Assembly: GCA_035493835.1 (NCBI GenBank)
Contig: DATJHO010000137.1
Span: forward strand, 1 to 5,862
From: DASZTU01 sp035493835
Lineage (GTDB): Bacteria; Pseudomonadota; Alphaproteobacteria; Rhizobiales; Devosiaceae
Reading direction: 5' to 3'
Length of the DNA stretch: 5,862 nucleotides
A program made the translations under genes and the position numbers. The notes beneath the pieces are model-generated. The model saw only the letters and a program-made list of their open reading frames with translations, did not search any database and was not told where the DNA came from. Shown in pieces: positions 1-5,862 of the stretch (positions within the stretch are counted from its first letter, which is position 1; the number at the start of each line of letters is the position of its first letter).

Positions 1-304
1 CAGCAAATTGATTTTGGTGGTCAGTCCGCCTCGGGAACGCCCCAGAGCCTGGCTCTTCCCCCCCTTTTCCGCTCGCTGCCTGCTGGTGGGCGCGAACCTG
101 GGTGCTGTCGAGCATCAGATACTGGTTGTCCCGGTCCACGATCAGGGCGGCGAACAGCCTGTCCCAGACCCCGGCCTTGGCCCAGCGGCTGAACCGCTTA
201 TGCAGCGTCTTGTCCTTGCCGTAGCGCTCCGGCAGGTCATGCCAATGCGCACCCGAACGCAGCACCCACAGCACCCCCCGCTCACGGGCCAGGTTGAGTT
301 TCGC
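1..304 (-). pseudogene. IS5-family transposase fragment, 5'-truncated and frameshifted
   Basis: Minus-strand translation gives typical IS5-family (IS4/IS5-type DDE) transposase segments. In order they are LWVLRSGAHWHDLPERYG, a KRFSRWAKAGVWDRLFAAL block, YLMLDSTQVRAHQQAASGKGG (the Asp in LDST is the expected first residue of the DDE triad), and then ALGRSRGGLTTKIN at the window edge. The first three blocks share one frame; the GRSRGG block lies in another. The change falls at a run of seven C on the plus strand (58-64; G7 on the transposase strand) and equals a +1 or -2 shift. The extreme N-terminus is absent: reading upstream, the frame passes through a Gly/Pro-rich stretch toward the SDR stop at 355 with no plausible start. 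The rest of the gene lies beyond the left edge. Family assignment is by recalled motifs, so the IS427-like subgroup is only suggested. The frameshift could be decay, sequencing error or slippage. Confidence 0.85.
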
Positions 305-354
305 TGAGGCGCACTTCGGTGGCGGCGGAACGAAGCCGCCGCCCCCAAGCCTGG

Positions 355-1329
355 CTACCAAGCCCAGCGAACACCGGTCAGCTCTTCGCTGAGCGACCAC
401 AGCCGATCCGCCAAAACCGGATCTGCCGCCCATGGGCGAACACCGGGCTTGCCGGGTTCCCCGCCGGGCGCCAGTGCGGCGATGTCGCAATTCTCGCAGT
501 AGACGCCGCCCCTGCCGACTAGCTGCGGGCTGGTGGCGCACCAAACGCTGGTCGCGGCGCCCTGCCCCACCGACTTCAAGTCGCGTTCGGGATCGAGGCG
601 CAGCTTGCCGTCGGCATCGTGCACATCAAAAGCCTGGATCTCCGCCTCCGAAAGACTGCGGGCGAGATCGGTGAGAATGGTGCCGGGATGGAGCGAGAAG
701 GCGCGGATGCCGTGCGTCTCGCCACGGCTGTCCAGCCCGAGGGCGAACAGGGCGTTGGCGGTCTTCGACTGCCCATAGGCAGCCCATTTGTTGTAGTCGC
801 GCTGTGCAAAATTCGGGTCCTGAAAATCCACGCCGCTAATCTGGTGGGCCCGCGAGGAAACCGATACTACGCGCGCCCCCTCGGCACGCCGCAGCGCCGG
901 CAACAGCCGAGCCGTCAGCCGGAAATGCCCCAAATGGTTGGTGGAAAATTGCGCCTCGAAGCCCCGCGCGTCTCGCTTGAGCGGGCTGGCCATGATGCCG
1001 GCGCTGTTGATCAGCATGTGCAGCGGGCGGCCCGACGCGAGGAACCGGTCCGCCAGGGCATCGATGGAAACCGGGTCCATCAGGTCCAGCACCTCCAGTT
1101 CGGCGCCCGGGATGATCGACAACGCCGTCCTGGCCTTTTCCTTGTCGCGCGCCGGAACGATGACCTTGGCTCCGGCCTTGGCCAGGAGGCGAGCGGTTTC
1201 GAGCCCCAGGCCCGAATAGCCGCCGGTGATCAGCGCCGTCTGGCCGCGCAGGTCGATGTCGCCGATGACGTCCTCGGCGGTGCTGGCGGCACCAAAGCCG
1301 GATCCGAGCGGTGTTTGCGTACTGGGCAT
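355..1329 (-). CDS. SDR-family oxidoreductase (retinol dehydrogenase/WWOX-like), probably NADP(H)-dependent
   Basis: Predicted 324-residue cytoplasmic short-chain dehydrogenase/reductase with a full Rossmann fold. Visible motifs are the nucleotide-binding TGGYSGLG (about residues 35-42), NSAG (108-111, variant of NNAG), STNHLGHF with a structural Asn near 131, the catalytic Ser in VVSVSS (158/159), and YGQSK giving Tyr185 and Lys189. The long gap between Ser and Tyr is typical of the RDH/WWOX-like branch rather than classical SDRs. Arg61 after the second strand (VPARD) suggests preference for NADP(H). The C-terminus carries the YCENCDIA and VRPWAADP...LWSLSEELTG blocks seen in this branch, so the gene looks complete. 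The frame stays open up to 1443, but I chose ATG at 1327-1329: it is preceded by a GGAAAGA ribosome-binding site, and the upstream extension has no SDR character. The gene is transcribed divergently from the AraC gene, its likely regulator. Substrate cannot be inferred. Confidence 0.93.
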   Translation of the reverse strand: MPSTQTPLGSGFGAASTAEDVIGDIDLRGQTALITGGYSGLGLETARLLAKAGAKVIVPARDKEKARTALSIIPGAELEVLDLMDPVSIDALADRFLASGRPLHMLINSAGIMASPLKRDARGFEAQFSTNHLGHFRLTARLLPALRRAEGARVVSVSSRAHQISGVDFQDPNFAQRDYNKWAAYGQSKTANALFALGLDSRGETHGIRAFSLHPGTILTDLARSLSEAEIQAFDVHDADGKLRLDPERDLKSVGQGAATSVWCATSPQLVGRGGVYCENCDIAALAPGGEPGKPGVRPWAADPVLADRLWSLSEELTGVRWAW

Positions 1330-1446
1330 GTTGGGGTCTTTCCGGCGGCAATCGCGCCATTCTTTCAAACAGTGCTGGACTTTGCGCCGCTTAGCCTGGA
1401 TGATCCATGAGAGAACGTCGTTGTTTCCCTTTCGATCGTCCAAATC
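1330..1446. promoter_or_regulatory. Divergent SDR/araC-type intergenic region with candidate operator half-sites
   Basis: This 117-base gap must hold the promoters of both divergent genes. CTGGA occurs at 1375-1379 and again at 1396-1400, a 21-base spacing equal to two helical turns, which suits the direct-repeat sites bound by AraC-family proteins. A third, inverted element is also present: TGGATGATCC at 1397-1406 matches CGATCGTCCA at 1433-1442 in inverted orientation at 8 of 10 positions. On the minus strand the SDR start is preceded by GGAAAGA, a moderate Shine-Dalgarno sequence. The AraC start has no clear Shine-Dalgarno. I see no convincing -35/-10 pair for either gene. The location is strong evidence that control elements lie here; the individual half-sites are guesses from short matches. 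Confidence 0.4.
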
Positions 1447-2397
1447 ATGCTGTCCGATCCTCTCTCCGATATCTTTCGCCTACTTGATGCTCGAAGCCTG
1501 ATGTCCGTCAGCCTCGTCGCCGGCGGGGATTGGGCCATTCGCTTCGACGCCTTCGGGGGCATCAAATTCAACGCAGTGGCACGCGGCGCCTGCTGGCTTG
1601 CCGTCGAGGGGCTTGAGCCGATCCGCCTGAGCGCCGGCGATTGCTTCCTGCTGAAGGGCGGACGCCCGTTCCTTCTCGCCAGCGCCCTAAATGTGCCGCC
1701 GGACGCGGCCGGGCCGATCTTCGCCAGGGCCGAGGAAGGCGTGGCCCGTCACGGCGCCGGCGACGACACCTTTGTGATCGGCGGGCGGCTGGAGCTCGAT
1801 GCGGCCGACGCCTCCTTGTTGCTCGAGGTGCTGCCGCCGGTCATTCACTTCCGCGGTCCGTCCGATCCTGCCGCGGCGGTCCGCTGGTTGCTCACCCGTC
1901 TGGCGGCCGAACTTACGGAGGTTCGGCCGGGCAAATCCCTGGTCTGCGCCGATCTGATGCAGATGATGCTGATCGAAGCCCTGCGGGCGCAGCTTGCGGC
2001 CGGCGAGCATGCGGCGACCGGCTGGTTTGCTGCCCTGGGCGACAGGCAAATCGGCAGCGTCTTGCAGCGGCTTCACGCCGACCCATCGCATCCTTGGACG
2101 CTCGACAGCCTGGCGGCGGCGGCCGGCATGTCGCGATCGAGTTTTGCCGCTCGTTTCAAAACGACGGTCGGCCTCGCCCCGATGGATTACCTGCTGCGCT
2201 GGCGCATCCGGCTGGCCAGCAAATGGCTGCGGGCTAGCAAGGAGTCAGTGTCGTCAATCGCCCTGTCGCTCGGCTATGAATCCGAAAGCGGCTTCAGCAC
2301 CGCGTTCAAACGGGTCACCGCCCAGTCGCCGGTCCAATATCGAAAATCCGCTGGTCATCAGACGGAGCCGATCTTGACCGATGAAGCAATGCCCTAA
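1447..2397 (+). CDS. AraC-family transcriptional regulator with cupin-type sensor domain
   Basis: A 316-residue DNA-binding regulator. Residues about 1-185 form the cupin_6/AraC-binding type N-terminal domain. The opening DPLSDIFRLLDARS followed by GGDWAIRF is the usual start of this subfamily, and LSAGDCFLLKGGRPFLL is a typical cupin strand. This favours the ATG at 1447 over the ATG at 1501, although neither has a strong ribosome-binding site. Residues about 200-300 are the two-helix-turn-helix AraC domain: HTH1 around WTLDSLAAAAGMSRSSFAARF (218-237) and HTH2 with the family signature around IALSLGYESESGFSTAFKRV (271-290), ending SPVQYR. Proteins of this layout are often encoded divergently from an SDR or other oxidoreductase gene that they control, as here. 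It may also regulate itself through the shared 117-base region. The inducer is unknown. The gene looks intact, with no frameshift or truncation. Confidence 0.93.
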   Translation: MLSDPLSDIFRLLDARSLMSVSLVAGGDWAIRFDAFGGIKFNAVARGACWLAVEGLEPIRLSAGDCFLLKGGRPFLLASALNVPPDAAGPIFARAEEGVARHGAGDDTFVIGGRLELDAADASLLLEVLPPVIHFRGPSDPAAAVRWLLTRLAAELTEVRPGKSLVCADLMQMMLIEALRAQLAAGEHAATGWFAALGDRQIGSVLQRLHADPSHPWTLDSLAAAAGMSRSSFAARFKTTVGLAPMDYLLRWRIRLASKWLRASKESVSSIALSLGYESESGFSTAFKRVTAQSPVQYRKSAGHQTEPILTDEAMP

Positions 2398-2439
2398 GCT
2401 GCTCGCGCGTCCCACAGCCACAACACGAACGCGACCGAG

Positions 2440-2750
2440 CGCACTGCGCCCCCGCGTTGCCTGAGAATCGCTTCCGCTTCCCGGCCATGAGATCCACCAC
2501 GTTATCGGTGTAGCTCAGGGCGCGGATGCGATCCATGTGCCATTGCCAAGCCCCGGTGACCGGATCGAACTTGAGCAGCCGATCTTCGGCCAACGCGACA
2601 ACGAACTGGATAGCAAAAAACGGATTGCCCCCGGTCTTCGCCACGCCATACTCGTCTGGCTGAGGTGTCGACAGCCTGACGGATCGAAGGCCTTGGGCTA
2701 AGAAAGAGCGAACGCCGGCCTGCACGGTTCCCGCGAAAGGGTGCCACCGT
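2440..2750 (-). pseudogene. Decayed AAA-ATPase segment of a large kinase/ATPase/histidine-kinase fusion protein
   Basis: On the minus strand, 2444-2653 encodes KTGGNPFFAIQFVVALAED, then LLKFDPVTGAWQWHMDRIRA and SYTDNVVDLMAGKRKRF. These match my recollection of the AAA_16-type ATPase module of the roughly 1,700-1,900-residue proteins that join a Ser/Thr kinase domain, an ATPase module, a GAF domain and a histidine kinase. A weaker upstream match, HPFAGTVQAG near 2714-2743, resembles the HP(F/L)xRTLxAIRxAG segment that normally precedes it, but the stretch between looks shortened and garbled. After the KRKRF segment the match moves to another frame near 2460-2468 (QATRG...) and fades toward the AraC stop. 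Only about 100 residues of a very large protein remain, so it is a non-functional remnant. An open frame of 152 codons spans it (GTG at 2773), but its ends do not look like protein and it overlaps the 3' end of the AraC gene. Confidence 0.7.
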
Positions 2751-2932
2751 GGAAAGCCGGGCATTCTGCGCACACTGTCATCGCTCGGTGGATGGCGAGG
2801 CGCCAGGATCGATATGGCTTTGCTGGCGGCCGCGGGGCTTTGGCTTCGGATCCGGACCGGGCGGCTTCGGGTCGGATCCGGACCGGGCGAAACGGGAGTT
2901 GTGGCGGCGCCCGCCGGCTTCGCTTGGAGCGT
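2751..2932. other. Non-coding or degraded stretch downstream of the FUSC gene
   Basis: I recognise no gene on either strand. Short open frames exist, including a Gly/Phe/Pro-rich one on the plus strand, but they have low-complexity composition driven by the repeat at 2846-2889 and no family match. Genes for a membrane-fusion protein or a DUF1656 protein, which often neighbour FUSC transporters, are absent. I see no clear stem-loop plus T-run terminator after the FUSC stop. Confidence 0.4.
2846..2889. repeat. Two copies of an 18-base direct repeat, period 26
   Basis: TCGGATCCGGACCGGGCG occurs exactly at 2846-2863 and again at 2872-2889, separated by eight bases. Each copy contains the overlapping palindromes CGGATCCG and TCCGGA. 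The repeat lies 43 bases beyond the FUSC stop, between that gene and the kinase remnant. It could be a duplication left by rearrangement, a degenerate coding repeat (the minus strand reads Pro/Asp/Lys-rich), or a protein-binding site. The repeat itself is certain; its role is unknown. Confidence 0.85.
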
Positions 2933-5008
2933 TTAGATCCTCATCTCCTCGGGTGCCCCGGCGACCACTTCCGTTGCCCGTACGATGTCCATTCCCCGAA
3001 TGGCGGCCAGGTCCTTGATCGCGAGCTCCAGCAACAGCACCTGCTGCACCGCACGAGCGTCGTCCGAACCAGGAGCCGGGGCCTGATCTAGGAGCGGCAT
3101 CTCGACCCATGTCCCGCGGAGACGGCCGGCGATGGCGCTGGTTGCTGCCTGCAGCCAGCCGCCCAGCGTCTCGGAACGCTCGGCCGGCGGATTGAGCACG
3201 GCGGCGCTGACGATCGCCATCAGTTCACGCGTCTCGATCAGAATTGTCCGGGCCGGTTCGGATGGCGAGCGCCGCCACCAGCCCTCGACGGCAAAGCGCC
3301 TGCGGGACGCTTCAGCGTCGGCGCTCGCCCGCTCCGCTATCCGACGTCGGGACAGTAGCTCGTCTTCATCATGACTGCCGGCAAGCACAAGGGCGGCAAC
3401 GCGGCCGCTCGCCTCGACGGCGCTCGCGAGCATGGTGCATAGTCTCGAAGGCTCCCAGCTCGGCCATAGAGCGAGCCCGCAGAGGAGACCGAAAACCCCG
3501 CCTGCGACGTTATTGGCGATGCGCAAGACTGGAAGCGCCAGGTGGGTGGTTTCCGGTTGCGAGAGATCGATCGTCACAATGAAGAACGGCGTCAGGAAGG
3601 TGACGAACAGGGCGTAGTTAATCGGGCGCGTGGCCAGCGTAAGAAAAGCGATCGGAAACAATGCGACGGTAAAACCCGGCTGGCCGGCCAGCAACAGATC
3701 GAGAAGCGCCGCAAGACAGCCCCCGAGTACGCTGCCGATGACCCGCTCGAGGGCGCGCACCCAGGTCGAGGCGACATAGGGCTGCAGAACAACGATGACC
3801 GCCATCGACATCCAGTAGCCATAGTGCAGTCCCACCGCCTGGCTGAAAGCGACCGTCACGGCAACGGCCAGCCCCGAGCGAACCGCGTGCCTGAATATCA
3901 CGGATTTCCAGGTCAAATTGCTCTGGAGGGGCGCCAGCCACCCTTGGTGTCGGGTGTCCCGCATACTGGTCGTCGGCACTCGGCGCGAAAGCCTGCGCGA
4001 ACTGCTCAGCGAGAGCCCGATGTCAGCGAGCGCCCCGCCCAAGGGGCCTCCGAGCTTTTGGGCCGATCGCGCGAGACGGTCGAGCGCAAATTGGTCTGAC
4101 AAAGCCGCGTCCCCTCCTTGATCAAGGGTCGAGGCGCGCCGATTGAGAATGACGGCGAGCCGGCGCAGCGCATATCGGGCCGTCGCATCCTGCCCCCCGG
4201 CGCTGGGGGCGACGCGTGCCCCTAGAGCGGCCAACTGGACAATTATTCGTTCGGCAAACTCGATGGCGACCAGTAGCTCGTCGCCCCGGGGGCCAAGCCC
4301 ACGGCCACGATCGATATCACCGAGCGCCCTGCGGCTCGCCTCCAAGGCGCTGTGCGCCGCGCTTAAGTGCTCCGCTCTGGGCCCCTCGGCCGAACTTGCC
4401 CCAGCTGTGCCCTCGGTCACATCAAAGGCAATCGAGGCGAGCGCCCGGTAGCATTCGGCGAGCGCCCGGCGGATCGGTTGGAACGGACGGATTCGCCAGA
4501 TCGTCAGGCTGAGCAGCATCGCCCAGAGGCAGCCGCCGCAATAGACGGCAGAAAGCGTCGCGAGATCGCCGGGCGAGGTGCATCCCCGGCCCACTCCCAT
4601 CGCGCAGGCGAGCGAAGCGAAAACACCGACCGGAGTGGCTGCGTCGCCGTAGACGCGGACCATCCCGCAGACGAAGAGGAAGCATAGGACGAAGACGGTC
4701 GCCCATCCCCACCCCAGTGCGCTTGAGGCAGCGCCGAAGCTGACGGCGATGCTGGACAGCATGGTGAAGCCGGCCAGCGTGTTCCGACGCAACCTGCCGG
4801 CACCGCCGGGATCGATGATGCAGGTGAAGAGCGCACCCATGGCTGCCCAGTATAAGGCCGGTTCGCTCACGATCGAGGCGACCGCCGCGACCGCTGCGAC
4901 CGCCACGGCGGCACGCAGGGCTTCCATGAAGCTGAGTCGACTGAGGTCGAGCCCGTTTAGCCAATGCGTGAATTTGGCGGCTACGGCAGCCTGCTCTCTG
5001 CCGATCAT
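2933..5008 (-). CDS. FUSC-family inner-membrane protein (aromatic acid/fusaric acid efflux-like)
   Basis: A 691-residue protein with the two-block layout of FUSC/AaeB/YccS-like inner-membrane proteins. The first hydrophobic block is about residues 32-172, with several helices around FMEALRAAVAVAAVAAV, YWAAMGALFTCIIDPGG and VFVLCFLFVCGMVRVYG. A soluble, helical, Arg/Ala-rich middle follows to about residue 370. The second membrane block (about 372-517) carries the family hallmarks: RHAVRSGLAVAV, GYWMSMAVIVVLQPYV and RALERVIGSVLGG, where the GYW...QP and R...R..GS..G spacing is the FUSC_2-type signature. A cytosolic C-terminal helical tail ends MRI. Characterised relatives such as AaeB export aromatic carboxylic acids with a periplasmic adaptor; substrate here is unknown and no adaptor gene is adjacent. 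The frame is open from a TTG at 5092, but I chose ATG at 5006-5008 because the upstream residues are Arg/His/Pro-rich and unlike the family. A GGGGGC stretch about 10 bases upstream is only a weak Shine-Dalgarno. The gene looks complete. Confidence 0.9.
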   Translation of the reverse strand: MIGREQAAVAAKFTHWLNGLDLSRLSFMEALRAAVAVAAVAAVASIVSEPALYWAAMGALFTCIIDPGGAGRLRRNTLAGFTMLSSIAVSFGAASSALGWGWATVFVLCFLFVCGMVRVYGDAATPVGVFASLACAMGVGRGCTSPGDLATLSAVYCGGCLWAMLLSLTIWRIRPFQPIRRALAECYRALASIAFDVTEGTAGASSAEGPRAEHLSAAHSALEASRRALGDIDRGRGLGPRGDELLVAIEFAERIIVQLAALGARVAPSAGGQDATARYALRRLAVILNRRASTLDQGGDAALSDQFALDRLARSAQKLGGPLGGALADIGLSLSSSRRLSRRVPTTSMRDTRHQGWLAPLQSNLTWKSVIFRHAVRSGLAVAVTVAFSQAVGLHYGYWMSMAVIVVLQPYVASTWVRALERVIGSVLGGCLAALLDLLLAGQPGFTVALFPIAFLTLATRPINYALFVTFLTPFFIVTIDLSQPETTHLALPVLRIANNVAGGVFGLLCGLALWPSWEPSRLCTMLASAVEASGRVAALVLAGSHDEDELLSRRRIAERASADAEASRRRFAVEGWWRRSPSEPARTILIETRELMAIVSAAVLNPPAERSETLGGWLQAATSAIAGRLRGTWVEMPLLDQAPAPGSDDARAVQQVLLLELAIKDLAAIRGMDIVRATEVVAGAPEEMRI

Positions 5009-5215
5009 CAGAATGGATGGGCCCCCGGTGGGGTGGCGCGGTGTGATGCCTTCATGAGGACGGACAGTAGAGCAGAGGCGCTTGTGACCCAAGATGTCGG
5101 CCTATGGGCAAAATGTCCAAGGGCCAGGATTGTAACTGGGCGCGAAGCCGACCGTGGCATTGACCTCGCGAAACTTCCGCTTTGCGCCGATATCGTTGAT
5201 TTAGTCGGCGGTTGA
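5009..5215. promoter_or_regulatory. Region upstream of the FUSC gene, presumed promoter
   Basis: No recognisable coding sequence lies between the FUSC start and the IS1182 fragment. On the minus strand a TACAAT hexamer (5129-5134) could be a -10 element about 120 bases before the chosen FUSC start, but I find no good -35 hexamer at 16-19 bases from it. A TTGGAC closer to the gene (about 5115-5120, minus strand) lacks a good -10. No inverted repeat typical of a TetR or LysR site stands out. The promoter is inferred from position only. Confidence 0.2.
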
Positions 5216-5770
5216 TCGGGCCGAGGGCATGTGATTCCAGCCGATCACCTCCTGCGCCGCATCGACGGCTTCCTCGATCTCGAGCGCGTACGCGCCGAGT
5301 TGAAGCCGTTCTACAGCCGCATCGGCCGCCCCTCGATCGATCCGGGCTGATGATGCGGATGCTGATCGTCGGCTACTGCATAGGGATCCGCTCGGAGCGC
5401 CGGTTGTGCGGGGAAGTCCATCTCAACCTCGCGTATCGCTGGTTCTGCCGGCTGGGGCTCGACGGCAAGGTGCCGGACCATTCCACCTTCTCGCGCAATC
5501 GGCATGGGCGCTTCCGGCAGAGCGATATCCTGCGCACCTGTTCGAGAGCGTGGTCGAGCGCTGTCTCGGCGAAGGTCTGGTTGGCGGCGAAGGCTTTGCG
5601 GTCGATGCCAGCCTGATCGCTGCCGATGCCAACAAGCAGCGCTCCGTCCGCGTCGACGAGTGGACCGGCAGCGCCCCGAGTGCCGATGCCGGGCGCGCCG
5701 TGCGCGAGTATCTGGCCACCCTCGACGATGCCGCCTTCGGGCGGCCAGCGAGGTTGTGCCCAAGTTCATC
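5216..5770 (+). pseudogene. IS1182-family transposase fragment, 5'-truncated with three frameshifts
   Basis: Four successive frames together give a typical IS1182-family N-terminal half. Frame 1 reads VIPADHLLRRIDGFLDLERV and FYSRIGRPSIDP up to a TGA at 5348-5350. Frame 2 reads LMMRMLIVGYCIGIRSERRL, EVHLNLAYRWFCRLGLDGKV and PDHSTFSRNRHGRFRQSDIL. Frame 3 starts near 5538 and reads LFESVVERCLGEGLVGGEGF then AVDASLIAADANKQRSV and AREYLATLDDAAFG-like sequence. Frame 4 starts near 5744 and reads ASEVVPKFI, then a TGA at 5771. Each shift equals the loss of one base next to a G or C run (near 5345, 5536 and 5740). The first 20 or so residues of the family are missing, with an in-frame stop at 5213-5215. 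The Asp of AVDAS is the expected first catalytic Asp. The C-terminal half would lie beyond the right edge. As given, it cannot encode an active transposase. Confidence 0.9.
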
Positions 5771-5862
5771 TGAATCGGCGCCGCGACGTGACCCGGTCCG
5801 CGACAGCTGCATCAATGGCGTCGAGACCCCGCCTCGATTCATCACCGCCAAGCAGCAAGGCA
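5771..5862 (+). other. Unassigned sequence after the recognisable IS1182 segment
   Basis: After the KFI motif the expected IS1182 continuation (a DPASxWTxA-like segment) is not evident. One frame from 5772 to the window edge has no stop and reads through INGVETPPRFITAKQQG, which I do not recognise. It may be further decayed transposase, a junction with other DNA, or the start of a different gene cut by the window edge. Confidence 0.3.

Noticed and set aside
619..1410. 263-codon open frame antisense to the SDR gene
   Set aside because: It is a shadow frame in GC-rich DNA; the translation is Arg/Gln/Ala-rich with no domain, while the opposite strand carries all SDR motifs.
1330..1443. 38-residue N-terminal extension of the SDR protein from an ATG at 1443
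   Set aside because: It occupies nearly the whole divergent promoter region, has a basic composition unlike SDR N-termini, and the ATG at 1329 has a ribosome-binding site and normal family length.
1641..2237. 198-codon open frame inside the AraC gene in another frame
   Set aside because: Arg/Gly/Ala-rich low-complexity translation, fully overlapped by a well-supported AraC protein.
2749..3018. Gly/Phe/Pro-rich small protein with a possible Cys-x-x-Cys motif on the plus strand
   Set aside because: The Gly-rich part is produced by the direct repeat at 2846-2889 and the frame runs antisense into the FUSC C-terminus; no ribosome-binding site or family match.
3542..4099. 185-codon plus-strand open frame opposite the FUSC gene
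   Set aside because: Highly charged shadow translation without motifs; the minus strand encodes conserved membrane segments here.
5009..5092. TTG start at 5092 for the FUSC protein
   Set aside because: The 28 added residues are Arg/His/Pro-rich, and an ATG at 5008 lies directly before family-like sequence; TTG has no good ribosome-binding site.
5212..5616. 134-codon open frame read as a complete protein
   Set aside because: Its middle is only the second-frame piece of the IS1182 transposase; both ends are out-of-frame read-through.
1..5862. CRISPR array, tRNA/rRNA gene, toxin-antitoxin or phage-defence module
   Set aside because: I saw no regularly spaced repeats, tRNA-like cloverleaf, rRNA segment or defence-related motif on either strand.

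Overview
The window is GC-rich DNA, most likely from an alphaproteobacterium. The evidence is the codon use and the gene content: an IS1182-type transposase, a hybrid-kinase ATPase remnant of a type common in Bradyrhizobium/Mesorhizobium-like genomes, and a cupin-type AraC regulator beside a short-chain dehydrogenase. I cannot assign a genus. It reads as a small accessory segment: three intact genes between two broken insertion-sequence fragments, with a decayed chromosomal gene in the middle.

Left to right: positions 1-304 hold the N-terminal/central part of an IS5-family transposase on the minus strand, shifted in frame at a run of seven G (minus strand) and cut off at its 5' end next to the following gene. 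Positions 355-1329 (minus) encode an intact SDR oxidoreductase. A 117-base divergent intergenic region separates it from an intact AraC-family regulator at 1447-2397 (plus), which probably controls the SDR gene. Positions 2398-2750 contain a decayed piece (minus strand) of the AAA-type ATPase domain found in very large serine/threonine kinase - ATPase - histidine kinase fusion proteins. Positions 2846-2889 carry two copies of an 18-base repeat. Positions 2933-5008 (minus) encode an intact FUSC-family inner-membrane protein. About 200 bases of apparently non-coding DNA follow, and then the 5'-truncated, repeatedly frameshifted start of an IS1182-family transposase on the plus strand, running to the right edge.

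How the genes may work together: the divergent regulator/SDR pair is a plausible self-contained detoxification or metabolite-conversion module. The FUSC protein resembles the aromatic-acid/fusaric-acid efflux family but lacks its usual membrane-fusion partner in the window. A shared theme of handling small organic compounds is possible but is inference only. Both transposase fragments point outward and both have lost their 5' ends on the side facing the cargo, so the segment was probably assembled by rearrangement between unrelated IS copies rather than as one intact transposon. I see no RNA gene, CRISPR array or convincing new system here.
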